The notes under the pieces were generated by a model. That model did not search any database, was not told where the DNA came from, and was given only the letters and a program-made list of their open reading frames with translations. 64,000 nucleotides of DNA from a virus. The stretch lies in IMG/VR virus record IMGVR_UViG_3300033145_001598, positions 1 to 64,000 of that record; one strand, given 5' to 3'. This document shows positions 17,067-26,668 of this stretch, one piece after another (the first letter of the stretch is position 1; every line of letters begins with the position of its first letter). The translations under genes and the position numbers were made by a program.

Positions 17067-19170
17067 TTTTCCACTCCAAAAATTTTGAATAGTCGTCAGC
17101 CTCTTCTACATTAAATACTGGTGGATAGTAGGTACCCAATTCTATTTCTACATTACATTGTTCTGCTATCTTCTCTGTATTATAGTAGGCTTCTTCACAT
17201 CCTATAGACTGAGCTCCTGCTAACATTTCTGCTGGTGTCTTTACATAGAACTCAGGACCATATTGAAACTCTGATGACTCTCTGTATGTTTCTAGTGACA
17301 TTTTAGTTTGCATAGCCATTAATAGTTCGTGTAGTTCTGAATCTTCTTTCGTAAGATAGTGTGCGTCTGCAGTGATTACGAACGGTAGACCACGTTGCCT
17401 TCCCAAGTCAAGTAAAAACTCATTGTAAGTTGTCTGTCTCTTGTCATCGTCCTTCCATACTTGTAGCTCTAAATATAAATCAGAACCAAACGTATCTAAA
17501 TAGAAGTCTAATTCTCTTGCTACATGACCTTGAGGGTCGTGACACTTCGCCGCTCTCTCATAGATATCTAGGTCACGGATACAGTGCTTAGACAGTACTC
17601 CAGCTAGACATGATGTTGTTGCTATTACATGTCCACTTAGTTCGCGTAAGTTTTCTTTATAAATTCTTGGCTTGTAATAGAAGTTGTGGCGAGCAGCGTT
17701 AGACACCAGACTTAAGAGACCCTGATAGCCTGTATTATCTTTAGCTATCAGGACCATATGTTTATTGTCTCTCGTTCTCTCTTCACTATCGTCTGGATCA
17801 TCTGTGATGTATGCTTCACAATTATGTAATATAATATCAGAAACGTAACTATTATCTCCAAATACTTCAAAATTGAAAACTTTTGTCTTGATCTTTTTTG
17901 TACTAATATTTGTAATTGGCTTAAGTATTAATTTATTAGTAGATATAGAGTGACTAAAGTGCCTGTTTAGCTTGAGGTTTAGCATATAATATTGATGTTC
18001 TTTTCCATTAAGAGAACCTGTCCCTTCTGTGATCGAACCCCAGTGGCCTTCTGAAGCCATTAGCGTTCTCATGCCCCATGCTAAGTTTCGTGATGATACT
18101 TTTAGTGTTCCCGTAGTTTGTTTTCCGTCTCCTTGTAAGACTCCAAGAATAAAGAATTTTTTGACTTCTTCCGAGGCATTGAAGATAAAAGACGGAACTA
18201 TTTTTTCTTTTGCTCCAATACCACAGAGCTCACCTAATAAATATGCCAATGGTACTGAGCAAGCTACAACTTCTCTAATGCTTTTTTCTGGCCTTATATA
18301 TATATTGCTCTTTATATTAAACTTTTCTAGTAAGACTTTTTCTATGAAGCTTGAGTATTCGATCTCGTTTATGTTAAAACTAAAAATAATTTGCCCAGTA
18401 ATTCTACTATTACTGTTATGGTTTAATGATCCTTCAGCTACATAAAGACCAAGAAACCGTGCAAAGTTTTCATCTAGCAATAAAGAAGTATTGAAATCCC
18501 ATTTTTTCTCTGAATCATACTTATTGTATTTTTTTGGTCTAATAACTTCGTTTTCATTTACAATAAAATCATGTTTTTCTAGAAACTGTTTTACATATAG
18601 TCTATCAAGCTGTGGGTAACTTTCTAGTTTAGGTAGGCAAGCATATGAATTCCATTCGGCAATTCCTTTATGAGAATTTCTTCGACCAGTTTTTATATCC
18701 TTTGGTTTTATCCATTCAGGATCTGAAAATTGCTCTGAATGCCATCTATTAGCCTTTTGTCTTTTAACTACAAGAATAGGATGTTCTTCTGTAAGTTGAA
18801 TTGATCTAGCTTTTTGACTTAGTCGGATCGTACATAGATCTCCTTCATAATCTCTTTCGAATATTTTTGTAACTGGCATAAAGCGACCTTTATGAGTTAA
18901 AACTAAATCTCCAGGTTTGATATCTTCTACATTTTTAACTCCATTAGGCGTAACGATCTCTTGTCCCTTGAGAAGACAGCCTATCAGAGGTTTGATATCG
19001 TTCTTCTTGCATTCCTTATAGAACTCTATGATTCCAGCCATCCATCCATGATCAGTGATGGCACAGGCGTCCATTCCATTCTTTTTAAGGTGAGGAATTA
19101 ATTCTGGTATAAGTATCGCGCCATCAAGAATTGAGTATTGTGAATGTATATGAAGGTGGGTAAACGCCAA
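17050..19170 (-). CDS. dnaE: DNA polymerase III alpha subunit, N-terminal chain (PHP domain), with intein
   Basis: 706 residues. Residues 1-64 and 451-706 form the PHP part of DnaE: HLHIHSQYSILDGA, ITDHGWMAG and ITADAHYL carry metal-binding residues. Residues 65-450 are an intein inserted between KPLIG and CEAYI. The spliced chain of about 320 residues ends at LGTYYPPVFNVEEADDYSKF, exactly before the palm, which is encoded 690 bases downstream as a separate gene. No palm sequence follows the stop. The chain must associate with the C-terminal chain to make a working polymerase. Confidence 0.9.
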   Translation of the reverse strand: MAFTHLHIHSQYSILDGAILIPELIPHLKKNGMDACAITDHGWMAGIIEFYKECKKNDIKPLIGCLLKGQEIVTPNGVKNVEDIKPGDLVLTHKGRFMPVTKIFERDYEGDLCTIRLSQKARSIQLTEEHPILVVKRQKANRWHSEQFSDPEWIKPKDIKTGRRNSHKGIAEWNSYACLPKLESYPQLDRLYVKQFLEKHDFIVNENEVIRPKKYNKYDSEKKWDFNTSLLLDENFARFLGLYVAEGSLNHNSNSRITGQIIFSFNINEIEYSSFIEKVLLEKFNIKSNIYIRPEKSIREVVACSVPLAYLLGELCGIGAKEKIVPSFIFNASEEVKKFFILGVLQGDGKQTTGTLKVSSRNLAWGMRTLMASEGHWGSITEGTGSLNGKEHQYYMLNLKLNRHFSHSISTNKLILKPITNISTKKIKTKVFNFEVFGDNSYVSDIILHNCEAYITDDPDDSEERTRDNKHMVLIAKDNTGYQGLLSLVSNAARHNFYYKPRIYKENLRELSGHVIATTSCLAGVLSKHCIRDLDIYERAAKCHDPQGHVARELDFYLDTFGSDLYLELQVWKDDDKRQTTYNEFLLDLGRQRGLPFVITADAHYLTKEDSELHELLMAMQTKMSLETYRESSEFQYGPEFYVKTPAEMLAGAQSIGCEEAYYNTEKIAEQCNVEIELGTYYPPVFNVEEADDYSKFLEWKNELEL
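17821..18978 (-). other. LAGLIDADG-containing intein in the DnaE PHP domain
   Basis: 386 residues of host frame. It begins CLLKGQEIVTPNGV, the usual Cys1 block A, and ends VSDIILHN before Cys+1 of CEAYITDD. LTEEHPIL is the block B region. ARFLGLYVAEGSL and FFILGVLQGDGK are the two LAGLIDADG helices of the homing endonuclease. Removing it restores the conserved DnaE string IKPLIGCEAY. All splicing residues expected at the borders are present, so it should be active. Confidence 0.9.
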
Positions 19171-19171
19171 A

Positions 19172-20188
19172 CTATTCTCCGCTTAACAATCGTTCTCTGA
19201 TCTCTCCTGCCATTGAAGTGTTTTCTTTAAGGAGTTGGCTAACAGTAGCTCCTCCTTGACCAAGTCTCTCCCCCTTATAGGAGTACCATGACCCTGACTT
19301 CTCTATAATATTTCTTTCTACTCCCATGTTAAGCAAGTCTTTGGCCCAGTTAATTCCCTTGCCAAACTCTATTTCTATAAGGACTTCTTTGAAAGGATTT
19401 CCTGTCTTGTTCTTGGCTACCTTAACTTTTACCTCTATCGCGGAAGCTTCTCCCTTCTCGTTGTCTTTGCCATCTTTTATGATAGCTTTTTTTCTAATAT
19501 CTATTCTTTGCGAAGCATAAAACTTAAGAGCATTCCCTCCGCTAGTAACTTCGGGACTACCAAACATAACTCCTACTTTCATTCTAATTTGATTGATAAA
19601 GATGATAGTAGTACCAGCTTTCTTTAGAAGACTAGTAAGTTTCCTGCAAGCTTGGCTCATTAGTCTTGCTTGTAAACCAATATGAGATTGGCCCATGTCT
19701 CCTTCAAGTTCTGCTTTTGGAACTAGTGCAGCAACGGAATCTATTACTATCAGACCCACTGCTCCGGACCTAACTAGAATGTCAGCTATTTCTAGGGCTT
19801 GTTCGCCACAGTCTGGTTGAGATATTAGTAGGGCGTCCATGTTGACACCCAAATCTCTAGCATATTGATAATCTAATGCATGCTCTGCATCAATGAAGGC
19901 ACATGTATCACCTGTCTTCTGTGCTTCTGCTATTGCATGAAGTGCTAGAGTGGTCTTTCCACTTGATTCTGGACCAAAAATTTCAATCATTCTATTCCTG
20001 GCATAGCCTCCTCTCAGTGCTTTATCCAAACTGATAGATCCAGTTGAAATTCTTTTGATATCACTGAAGTCAGAAGTGTTACTAATGATTGCTTCTTTAC
20101 CAAATGCTTTTTCTATTGTTGCTAGAGCCAACTGGATCTGCATCTCCTTATTGTCTGTAGTTTCACCATTGTTCTTCGATTTGCTCAT
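19172..20188 (-). CDS. recA: RecA recombinase
   Basis: 338 residues, full length for bacterial RecA. Walker A is [18 protein letters not shown] is Walker [23 protein letters not shown] covers the L2 DNA-binding loop and the motif after it. A shortened C-terminus is typical of phage copies. It promotes strand exchange in recombination-dependent replication and repair. It sits directly upstream of the DnaE N-terminal chain and overlaps the dNMP kinase by 26 bases. Confidence 0.95.
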   Translation of the reverse strand: MSKSKNNGETTDNKEMQIQLALATIEKAFGKEAIISNTSDFSDIKRISTGSISLDKALRGGYARNRMIEIFGPESSGKTTLALHAIAEAQKTGDTCAFIDAEHALDYQYARDLGVNMDALLISQPDCGEQALEIADILVRSGAVGLIVIDSVAALVPKAELEGDMGQSHIGLQARLMSQACRKLTSLLKKAGTTIIFINQIRMKVGVMFGSPEVTSGGNALKFYASQRIDIRKKAIIKDGKDNEKGEASAIEVKVKVAKNKTGNPFKEVLIEIEFGKGINWAKDLLNMGVERNIIEKSGSWYSYKGERLGQGGATVSQLLKENTSMAGEIRERLLSGE

Positions 20189-20771
20189 TTAAATTTACCC
20201 TCTCAAATATTTTGCTTAGGACTTCCTCTACTTGTGAGTATAGAGTGCTAAATGAATTTACATTCTTGATAACATAGTCCCATCCATAATAGATTGACAA
20301 GTCTTTTTCACTTGGATGATCATCTATCTCTGGATCATGTTTTATTGCTCTATCTATTCGTATTACAAAACCACCGGCCTCCCTTATAGCATCTGCCTCG
20401 TTTCTAAATCTAACATCAGATATGACAGTGCTTTCTTCTCTGCTTTCTATTCTTCTCATCAAGGTCTTAACCCAGATGCTTCCTCCAAATACATTCCTCA
20501 TGGCTTCTGTACCAGCCTTCTGGAGGATTTCTCGTGGAGTCATACCCCAGTAGGGGTCTACTTCTTTCTTTAGACTGGTGTGTACCTGCTCATCGCTAAG
20601 GCCAAACACTCCTTTACCAATGCCTTCTTTGAGTGAGTGGGCAAAGCTATCCCTAATGAAAGGTCTCTCATCAGGATGGAACTCCTTGCATCTGTCCACA
20701 ATATAATCACAACAGGTGTCCTTGCCACGGCGTCTTCTGTGGCCAAACCCAATTAATAGTTTTTTTGGCAT
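20163..20771 (-). CDS. Deoxynucleoside monophosphate kinase
   Basis: 202 residues. [13 protein letters not shown] is a P-loop of the dNMP kinase type (GxxxxGKDT); [18 protein letters not shown] and [19 protein letters not shown] match the conserved lid and substrate regions of T4 gene 1-like kinases. It phosphorylates dNMPs to dNDPs for phage DNA synthesis, next to the reductase and deaminase functions. Confidence 0.8.
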   Translation of the reverse strand: MPKKLLIGFGHRRRRGKDTCCDYIVDRCKEFHPDERPFIRDSFAHSLKEGIGKGVFGLSDEQVHTSLKKEVDPYWGMTPREILQKAGTEAMRNVFGGSIWVKTLMRRIESREESTVISDVRFRNEADAIREAGGFVIRIDRAIKHDPEIDDHPSEKDLSIYYGWDYVIKNVNSFSTLYSQVEEVLSKIFERVNLNEQIEEQW

Positions 20772-20772
20772 A

Positions 20773-21243
20773 TCAACACTTCAGATCAATGAATTTTTCA
20801 TCTGCTAGAAACATCATTAAACAAGCAATAGATTCAAATATTTCAGTGAAGGTGGCTAGGAACCACCCTGGAACTTCATGAAAAGGTTTGCTTGTTACTA
20901 GATAGCAGGGCTTGCCCGCTTCGTATGCATGACCTACCTCATGGATTGTACCTGACATGGCCTCGCCCTCCCATCGGACGATTAACATGTCTACATTGTC
21001 CACAAAGTTAAGATCAAGATCAATGATCTTCCTCATCAGCTCTGTATATTCAAAGATATTCTCTTTCTTTAGCCGATTCAGCTCTTTTTGGTTGGTTATT
21101 AGGGATTCTTCTTCTTCAGGAATGATACAATCTACTTCTAGATACTCTTTAAGTAAGTCTCTGTACTCTTCTCGCCAAGCTCTACCACCATCTGCTGTAA
21201 ATTCCATCGGGCCAGCAAGATAACAAGTCTTCATATCTTTCAT
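20773..21243 (-). CDS. Nucleoside 2-deoxyribosyltransferase-like protein
   Basis: 156 residues. TCYLAGPMEF at the start, DLDLNFVDNVDMLIV, and SGTIHEVGHAYEAGKPCYLV match the fold of nucleoside 2-deoxyribosyltransferases, including a Glu near SGTIHE that could be the catalytic residue. Such phage proteins may exchange bases or hydrolyse nucleotides. Its place beside dNMP kinase supports a nucleotide role. The exact reaction is unknown. Confidence 0.55.
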   Translation of the reverse strand: MKDMKTCYLAGPMEFTADGGRAWREEYRDLLKEYLEVDCIIPEEEESLITNQKELNRLKKENIFEYTELMRKIIDLDLNFVDNVDMLIVRWEGEAMSGTIHEVGHAYEAGKPCYLVTSKPFHEVPGWFLATFTEIFESIACLMMFLADEKFIDLKC

Positions 21244-21570
21244 CTAATCTCCATCTAACATAATCTTAATGTCAAACTCACGAACTTTGTTCTCTTTAAG
21301 GATAGATATCTTCTCTCTAAACCATCGTATATTGAGGTCTAGAATATCCAGTAAGTCATTGAGTGATTTGTCTTCACTACCATAATCTATGACGTAGTCA
21401 TCGTCAAATATAAAGTCTATAGCAGTGTCATAATAGTATTGTTCGATAGGAGCATCGCTGAACTCTAAGCTCAGGTAATCTCTCACAGATTGTTCAACTA
21501 TCTTCAGGATGAGATAGCGACACTCATCTAACTCAGGTAGAGATCTGAATATCAAGTACCACCCTCCCAA
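21244..21570 (-). CDS. Unknown acidic protein
   Basis: 108 residues, not recognised. Acidic central part (DFIFDDDYVIDYGSEDKSLN) and helical ends. It ends two bases before the next gene begins. Confidence 0.5.
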   Translation of the reverse strand: MGGWYLIFRSLPELDECRYLILKIVEQSVRDYLSLEFSDAPIEQYYYDTAIDFIFDDDYVIDYGSEDKSLNDLLDILDLNIRWFREKISILKENKVREFDIKIMLDGD

Positions 21571-21618
21571 TATAGAGAGTGTACACTGGCTTGACTATTC
21601 TAGTCTAGTTTTAAATAC

Positions 21619-22059
21619 TTAGAGCTCTGTAAGTCTGTCTTTTCTCTGCTTGACACGGAGTTCGCGGCACTCATCACAGAGGGTCACAGTCCATCCATCA
21701 TTCATTGTTTGTCCTGGATTTCCGCATAGTTCACAGATTGTAAAGGATGTCTTCTCTGCTTGCCTGACAACTCCATGGATTTCTTTGTCTACTATTTTAT
21801 GATTTCTCCAGGACCCGTTCCATTCGTAATAGCATCTGAGGCCGCCGAATTTCTCTTTTACCTGGACTATTTCAAAGGCTCCATCAGGAGCATCATATTT
21901 CTTAAGGATTTGATCTATGGTACAGAAGAGTATCTCAAGTAGCTCTGTCCATCCATCTCCAACGTTAAAGCCAAAGCACATTAGAGATTTCATCTTGTCT
22001 TCCGTATTGAACCAGGAAGGATAGCTATTCATTAGCCTTTTTTGGTCTTCTTCTTTCAT
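21619..22059 (-). CDS. Conserved-type phage protein with C-terminal zinc finger
   Basis: 146 residues. FEIVQVKEKFGGLRCYYEW followed by FTICELCGNPGQTM and WTVTLCDECREL is a pattern seen in hypothetical proteins of many phages and bacteria. C-x2-C ... C-x2-C would bind one zinc. Function is unknown. Confidence 0.6.
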   Translation of the reverse strand: MKEEDQKRLMNSYPSWFNTEDKMKSLMCFGFNVGDGWTELLEILFCTIDQILKKYDAPDGAFEIVQVKEKFGGLRCYYEWNGSWRNHKIVDKEIHGVVRQAEKTSFTICELCGNPGQTMNDGWTVTLCDECRELRVKQRKDRLTEL

Positions 22060-22089
22060 TATGTCCTCACTATTTCACAACTGTCTCCA

Positions 22090-22635
22090 CTATTTCCAAA
22101 AACAGTGGGCTGCTATTAGTCTGCACCATTTTATAAATTGTTCTTGTCCATAAATATTCTTCATACGATTTATATCTTTATGAACCCATTGTATGTTTCC
22201 TTTTACATATCCCTTCTTAGAATCAATTCGATCTAAAGAAGCTGTTTTTATGTTTATATTTCCAAGAGCAATAGGTATTCCTGATAATGCACATTTTCTA
22301 TCTTGAGACAGAAACAATTCCCAGGCATCTTTGATTGTTATGTTTACTTCTAGTGGACCTCTACTATTATTTTGTGCATTTCTTGTGATTTGGTTCCAAT
22401 GATTTCCTGTAAGATCTCCATAGCCTGTCCACTTATAATGTCCACTCTTTTGAGGTTTTATACAGCCACAGGATTTGCTGTTTCGTCTTTTTAAATGTGA
22501 AGCATAAACATCTCTAATTGTTCCGCATTCACATTGACAGCGATAACGGGTATGTCCTCTCCTTGTGCTACTTATGTCTTCTAATATTGTCCATTTATTA
22601 AACTTGTCTCCCTTATTAAACTGTAGTTTTTTCAT
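22090..22635 (-). CDS. HNH endonuclease with N-terminal Cys-rich module
   Basis: 181 residues. The N-terminal RCQCECGTIRDVYASHL...SKSCGC is a Cys-rich module common in phage homing nucleases. The nuclease part CALSGIPI ... ASLDRIDSKKGYVKGNIQWV and KDINRMK matches a widespread HNH variant. It lies between the ribonucleotide reductase gene and unknown genes with a gap of about 40 bases on its 5' side, as expected for a free-standing homing element near a conserved gene. Confidence 0.7.
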   Translation of the reverse strand: MKKLQFNKGDKFNKWTILEDISSTRRGHTRYRCQCECGTIRDVYASHLKRRNSKSCGCIKPQKSGHYKWTGYGDLTGNHWNQITRNAQNNSRGPLEVNITIKDAWELFLSQDRKCALSGIPIALGNINIKTASLDRIDSKKGYVKGNIQWVHKDINRMKNIYGQEQFIKWCRLIAAHCFWK

Positions 22636-22677
22636 ATGCTAATATATAGCACACTATATTATAGCTAGCAACTATTA
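22636..22677 (-). promoter_or_regulatory. Promoter-like and palindromic spacer
   Basis: A 42-base gap upstream of the HNH gene contains TATAAT on the minus strand (22663-22658) inside an imperfect inverted repeat (GCTAATATATAG / CTATATTATAGC). No convincing -35 box is seen at 17 bases, so this may instead be a hairpin that separates the HNH gene from the reductase transcript. Confidence 0.25.
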
Positions 22678-25488
22678 CTATGTATTATTGGGAATAATAC
22701 TACAGGAGTCTGAGGAACAAAATTTTTCGATGACTTCATTAGTAGCCTCTGATAGATCTAATGGTTTTAGTTTGGTTATAGCTTTCTTGTATTCCTTCTT
22801 GGTTATCTCTTGGTAGGGAGCATGTTCGTAGCCATGGTCCTTAAGAGGTAGGAAACTTATTCCTTTTAGTCTGTGTTCATATAGTTCTAGGGCGTATGGA
22901 ATCTGCGCCGCTTCTTCTTTGTTGAATGTAATGGTACAGCTTACTTGATTATCTGCCCACCAGTATTGCATTTGAGCGGCGTTTTCCAACTGTTCCCACA
23001 TGCTTACGTCACTTTTACTTCTATCAAAATGTTCTTCCTTAATAGGGAAGTACACTGCTGTTGTATTAGGTTCTTTCTTGGGGTCTATCTCTACGCACTG
23101 ATATCCTGCAGCTCTTAGTTTTTCTATGAGAGGTGAATCACTAGCGAACCTAATAACTCGGTGATAATATTCGCTATGAGGGTTATGAATACCAGGAGTA
23201 GCCCCTGGCAACAGAGAAATAGTCCCCGAGGGCTTGAGACTAGTAATCTTAATACTCTCCGGAATACAAAGCCATCTACTATAGATGCCATCTAACCTCT
23301 TTAAATAATCGTACCCTTGGTCACACCAGCTGAAGAGTTCCCGCCGTCCATGTATCTTAAATGCCTGCGCTATACCTGACATGCTGGTGCCAATACGCCT
23401 ATTCCTTAACATAACAGCATTGGTTCTAGCATCATGAGTATGTACTAGAGTTACTGTCTTAGCATAGAGATAGGCAAACTTTAATGTTCTTTGAAACTCT
23501 TCATAGCCACTATGTTTAGCAGGAAAAGTTTCAACCAAATTACATAGTTCGAAGGATTCTAAAGTTTGTTCCAAACATGGATTTCCTCCTGCTGCAGCTA
23601 CATCTTTATAGTCTGCTGGATCTTTAGTTCTAGAATATTTTCTAGCATTTTCTAACCAAAAATATCCAGGTTCTCCATTTTTTGCTGTTCTTTCAGCACA
23701 TTCTTTATAGTTCATTCCTAGTATAGCAAAAATTGAATTATTACTGGCCCATCTGTGATGATCAAGAGCTTTTTTATTAACTTTAGGGTCTTTAAGCTCA
23801 AGGAAATCTATGTCATCAGGCTCCCCAAACATAATCTCTGCTGTCCTACGGAGGTTACCAGCTACTACACATCTACCTATTAGATTAAATATATCTACTA
23901 TAGCTGTAGAGGTAACAGCTTCTCCCACTAGTTTGTCTAGGAGTTTTTCAAGACTTTCTACTAGTTCTATTAATGGTTCCGGACCACTATTATGTGAAAC
24001 AAATCCATTGGCTACAAAATTATGGAATGGTGCCTCCATTTGCAAATCGAATACTCTTTCATATCCTTGCTTCTGTATGCTCACTATATTGTCAAAGTTT
24101 AGGTATCTATGCTCGTATGGTGAGCCTAAATGATCTTCTTTTGCATGAGTTTTATTATGACAACGGGCACATAAAGTTTGAAGATTATAATGATTGTTAT
24201 TTAAAGCATTTCTGTCACGATGATGGACATAAATATAATGTTCTCTTGTTGAGAACTCATCATTACCACAAAGTTCACAGGTTGGGTGTAATTTAAGATA
24301 GTCCCTATTTTCTTTTCTTTGCCTTGCTGTTATTGCAAGAGCATCATCTCTTATTTGATACACATCAAAGCATGGCTTACATCTTATTGCTCGTCTACTT
24401 ATTGAACATCCACAGTCTATACAAGTGCCTGTTTTTCTTTCTTTAGCTCCATTAATTGCAATGTCTTCTCCTATAGAAAAGTTTTCTAAATACTTATATC
24501 TTCCTTCTGAGTCTAGGAATCTATGATTAGATGTTGCTTTGATTGAATAACCTAGTCTTGTTGTGATTTCAAATACTTCTGCGGTTCCATTATCATAAAT
24601 ATCAATGACCTTGTTTCTAAAGAAGCTACCAGTTTTTTCATCTAATGAACGGATTAAAATATTTCTTGATTCCCAGTTCCAGGTTGTATTTTGTTTCGTG
24701 TCATATAGTTCTTCTATAGTAATCTGATTTTCATTCTTACCTTTATGATGATCATCCAGATAGAGTAGCGTTTCTCCTGTTAAACAAGCCGTACCACCAA
24801 ACCCACGGATAGGGGTCCCTGAGGGCCTGACTTGACTGTAGTCTATGTTTTCTGGAAAGGTATCTCTTCCTACATAGGAGTCGAGAACACGTCTTATAAG
24901 CTCAACCCAGCCTTCTCGTGAGTCTTCTACAACATGCTTGCCACCTATACGTGGTTCACGGATGTTAATAGTCCCCGCACCTCTAGTGTCTCCTCCGACA
25001 CCTACGCCAAGCATAGACATGTCCATAAGAAAGCAAAATGGATCTGAGAACGAAGTCTTAAGGTCTATCGTGGAGCACATTGCACAATTATTCAACGAGG
25101 CTGCTTTTTCAAGCAACCTATCCGTTCCCATCATCCACATACCACGACCTGGAGGCAGGAACTTAAACTCCCACATCAATCGATACATTTCTTGAGCAGA
25201 TCTTTGTGCTTTTCTAGGATTCCAGGGCAGGTGAAGGTCTTTACAGTGAGCTTCTTGGAGGTGATAACAACCTTCTATTACTCGAACTAAAGTTAACCAG
25301 TATTCCTCACTGGTCTTGACTTCATGTTCTTCAGCAAGCTTCTGACACCTCTTAGGGATATTCTCCAGAGCTCTACTGTAAGTTCTTTTGTAGGTGATAT
25401 ATCCGATTTGGCCCCATTCTGGTTGTTTACCAGCAAATTTGGCAACAAATCTATCATCTAGTCTGAAGCGGACGACAGACATATCCAT
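22678..25488 (-). CDS. nrdJ: Adenosylcobalamin-dependent (class II) ribonucleoside-triphosphate reductase, with intein
   Basis: 936 residues; the spliced protein is about 670. The family is the monomeric RTPR type. NNCAMCSTID supplies one redox Cys, NPCLEQTLESFELCNLVE holds the Cys radical site, the catalytic Glu and the second redox Cys, and the tail FCSSDSC is the C-terminal Cys pair that re-reduces the active site. IGTSMSGIAQAF and SLKPSGTISLLPGATPGIHN match other conserved strings. It reduces NTPs to dNTPs with B12 and needs no oxygen or second subunit. An intein occupies residues 235-500 at GGTA/SGPEP. Confidence 0.9.
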   Translation of the reverse strand: MDMSVVRFRLDDRFVAKFAGKQPEWGQIGYITYKRTYSRALENIPKRCQKLAEEHEVKTSEEYWLTLVRVIEGCYHLQEAHCKDLHLPWNPRKAQRSAQEMYRLMWEFKFLPPGRGMWMMGTDRLLEKAASLNNCAMCSTIDLKTSFSDPFCFLMDMSMLGVGVGGDTRGAGTINIREPRIGGKHVVEDSREGWVELIRRVLDSYVGRDTFPENIDYSQVRPSGTPIRGFGGTACLTGETLLYLDDHHKGKNENQITIEELYDTKQNTTWNWESRNILIRSLDEKTGSFFRNKVIDIYDNGTAEVFEITTRLGYSIKATSNHRFLDSEGRYKYLENFSIGEDIAINGAKERKTGTCIDCGCSISRRAIRCKPCFDVYQIRDDALAITARQRKENRDYLKLHPTCELCGNDEFSTREHYIYVHHRDRNALNNNHYNLQTLCARCHNKTHAKEDHLGSPYEHRYLNFDNIVSIQKQGYERVFDLQMEAPFHNFVANGFVSHNSGPEPLIELVESLEKLLDKLVGEAVTSTAIVDIFNLIGRCVVAGNLRRTAEIMFGEPDDIDFLELKDPKVNKKALDHHRWASNNSIFAILGMNYKECAERTAKNGEPGYFWLENARKYSRTKDPADYKDVAAAGGNPCLEQTLESFELCNLVETFPAKHSGYEEFQRTLKFAYLYAKTVTLVHTHDARTNAVMLRNRRIGTSMSGIAQAFKIHGRRELFSWCDQGYDYLKRLDGIYSRWLCIPESIKITSLKPSGTISLLPGATPGIHNPHSEYYHRVIRFASDSPLIEKLRAAGYQCVEIDPKKEPNTTAVYFPIKEEHFDRSKSDVSMWEQLENAAQMQYWWADNQVSCTITFNKEEAAQIPYALELYEHRLKGISFLPLKDHGYEHAPYQEITKKEYKKAITKLKPLDLSEATNEVIEKFCSSDSCSIIPNNT
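23989..24786 (-). other. HNH-containing intein in the ribonucleotide reductase
   Basis: 266 residues starting CLTGETLLYL (Cys1, block A) and ending FVANGFVSHN before Ser+1. KATSNHRFL is the block B region. The endonuclease is not LAGLIDADG but zinc-rich HNH: TCIDCGCSISRRAIRCKPC, then CELCGN ... YVHHRDRNALNNNHYNL and CARCHNKTH. Removing it restores GFGGTASGPEPL, a conserved string of RTPR. Border residues are intact. Confidence 0.88.
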
Positions 25489-25516
25489 AAGTAAGTTAAC
25501 CTTTCTTTTGACTGAG

Positions 25517-25885
25517 TTATTCTGATTTGTTCTGAGCTTTAGTGAGTAGATTTAGAGACATTTTCATCATCTCAGCAATTTGACCCATGGTCTTCATGAG
25601 AATCGGGAAACCATATCCTGTACTCATGTCTTTGGTTACATCAATTCTATGCCCAGCATAGGAATGTAGTCCCATAAGCTCAACAATACCTGTGTTTTTG
25701 CCAATGATATCAAAGAGAAATTCGCCATCATCTTCTTTAAGGCCAATGATATAGCCATATTTCAATGCTGGTATCTGTCTGACCTCTCCTTCAGCGTCTT
25801 CCATTCTGTCATCAAGCTCTTCGGCGAGCGCTTCTTCATGTTCTTCGATTCCAAATTCGTCAACTTCTTTAGGTTCGTCTGTCAC
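25517..25885 (-). CDS. Unknown protein with acidic N-terminus
   Basis: 122 residues. The first 35 are strongly acidic (EEHEEALAEELDDRMEDAEG); the rest looks like an alpha/beta domain with MKTMGQIAEMMKMSLNLL at the end. Not recognised. Overlaps the upstream gene by four bases. Confidence 0.5.
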   Translation of the reverse strand: MTDEPKEVDEFGIEEHEEALAEELDDRMEDAEGEVRQIPALKYGYIIGLKEDDGEFLFDIIGKNTGIVELMGLHSYAGHRIDVTKDMSTGYGFPILMKTMGQIAEMMKMSLNLLTKAQNKSE

Positions 25886-26658
25886 TGTTGTTCATTCCTT
25901 CCCAACATGCCGTCTAGTCTTTGTTCGTGCTGCAGCATTTTGGCTTCTACGCTAAGATTTAAGACAATATCTTCTATATGTTTTCGTGTTTCAAATAAAC
26001 TATTGAGTACATCTTTCCAGAAGGCTAGCTCCAACTCAGCACAGGTTACAGCTTCTTGAAGATCAGCTGTAGCTTGTTCTGCTAATAGGTTGAGAGTATC
26101 TTTAGCTGGAAGTTTCTGATTCTTTGCAGTGTATAAAGCTACTTGTCTAGAGAATTCTTTTCTATGTTCTTTGTCTCGGTAGCTTTTTGTCATGGAGAGT
26201 CTAGCTTGAGAATCCCTTTTCTCACTGTTGGCTCTCTGCTGTAGGTCCATCAGCTGGGTGCTAGCTTGTCTACAATTGGCTGGGGTCGCATCTTCATCTA
26301 TATCTACTTTAAATATCTGTCTCCACTCGTCTGGTAACTTGCCTGAGATGAGGTACTGAGACTTAAATCTTCTTGCAGTGTCATCAGAGACTCCTTTGCC
26401 TGCCTTGAGATGGTTTATGATATCTTCTGCTATCTTGATGCCGGGATCTTTAAGATCTTCTGACATCTCTTCTCCTTCTTCCTCTAATTCTTCTGCTATT
26501 CTCCCTATCCTGAGTTCGTTCTCGTCTAAGTTTTGATCCCCCCCAAAAACTTGGGCTAGCTCCTGGAAGGGATCTGTTATGTGGGGAATTGTGACATTCC
26601 CCTGGCGGGACGTACAACATGTGGAATCTATCTTACATTCGTCTTCAGATGTTGGCAA
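25882..26658 (-). CDS. Unknown helical protein
   Basis: 258 residues, not recognised. A Cys-containing N-terminus (ECKIDSTCC), an acidic stretch, then long helices from about residue 140 to the end that may form a coiled coil. Located between two metabolic genes without further context. Confidence 0.5.
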   Translation of the reverse strand: MPTSEDECKIDSTCCTSRQGNVTIPHITDPFQELAQVFGGDQNLDENELRIGRIAEELEEEGEEMSEDLKDPGIKIAEDIINHLKAGKGVSDDTARRFKSQYLISGKLPDEWRQIFKVDIDEDATPANCRQASTQLMDLQQRANSEKRDSQARLSMTKSYRDKEHRKEFSRQVALYTAKNQKLPAKDTLNLLAEQATADLQEAVTCAELELAFWKDVLNSLFETRKHIEDIVLNLSVEAKMLQHEQRLDGMLGRNEQQ

Positions 26659-26668
26659 TAGTTTCTTC

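Noticed and set aside
22090-22635. HNH gene as part of the reductase intein
   Set aside because: It has its own start and ribosome site downstream of the reductase stop, and the intein already has its own HNH core.
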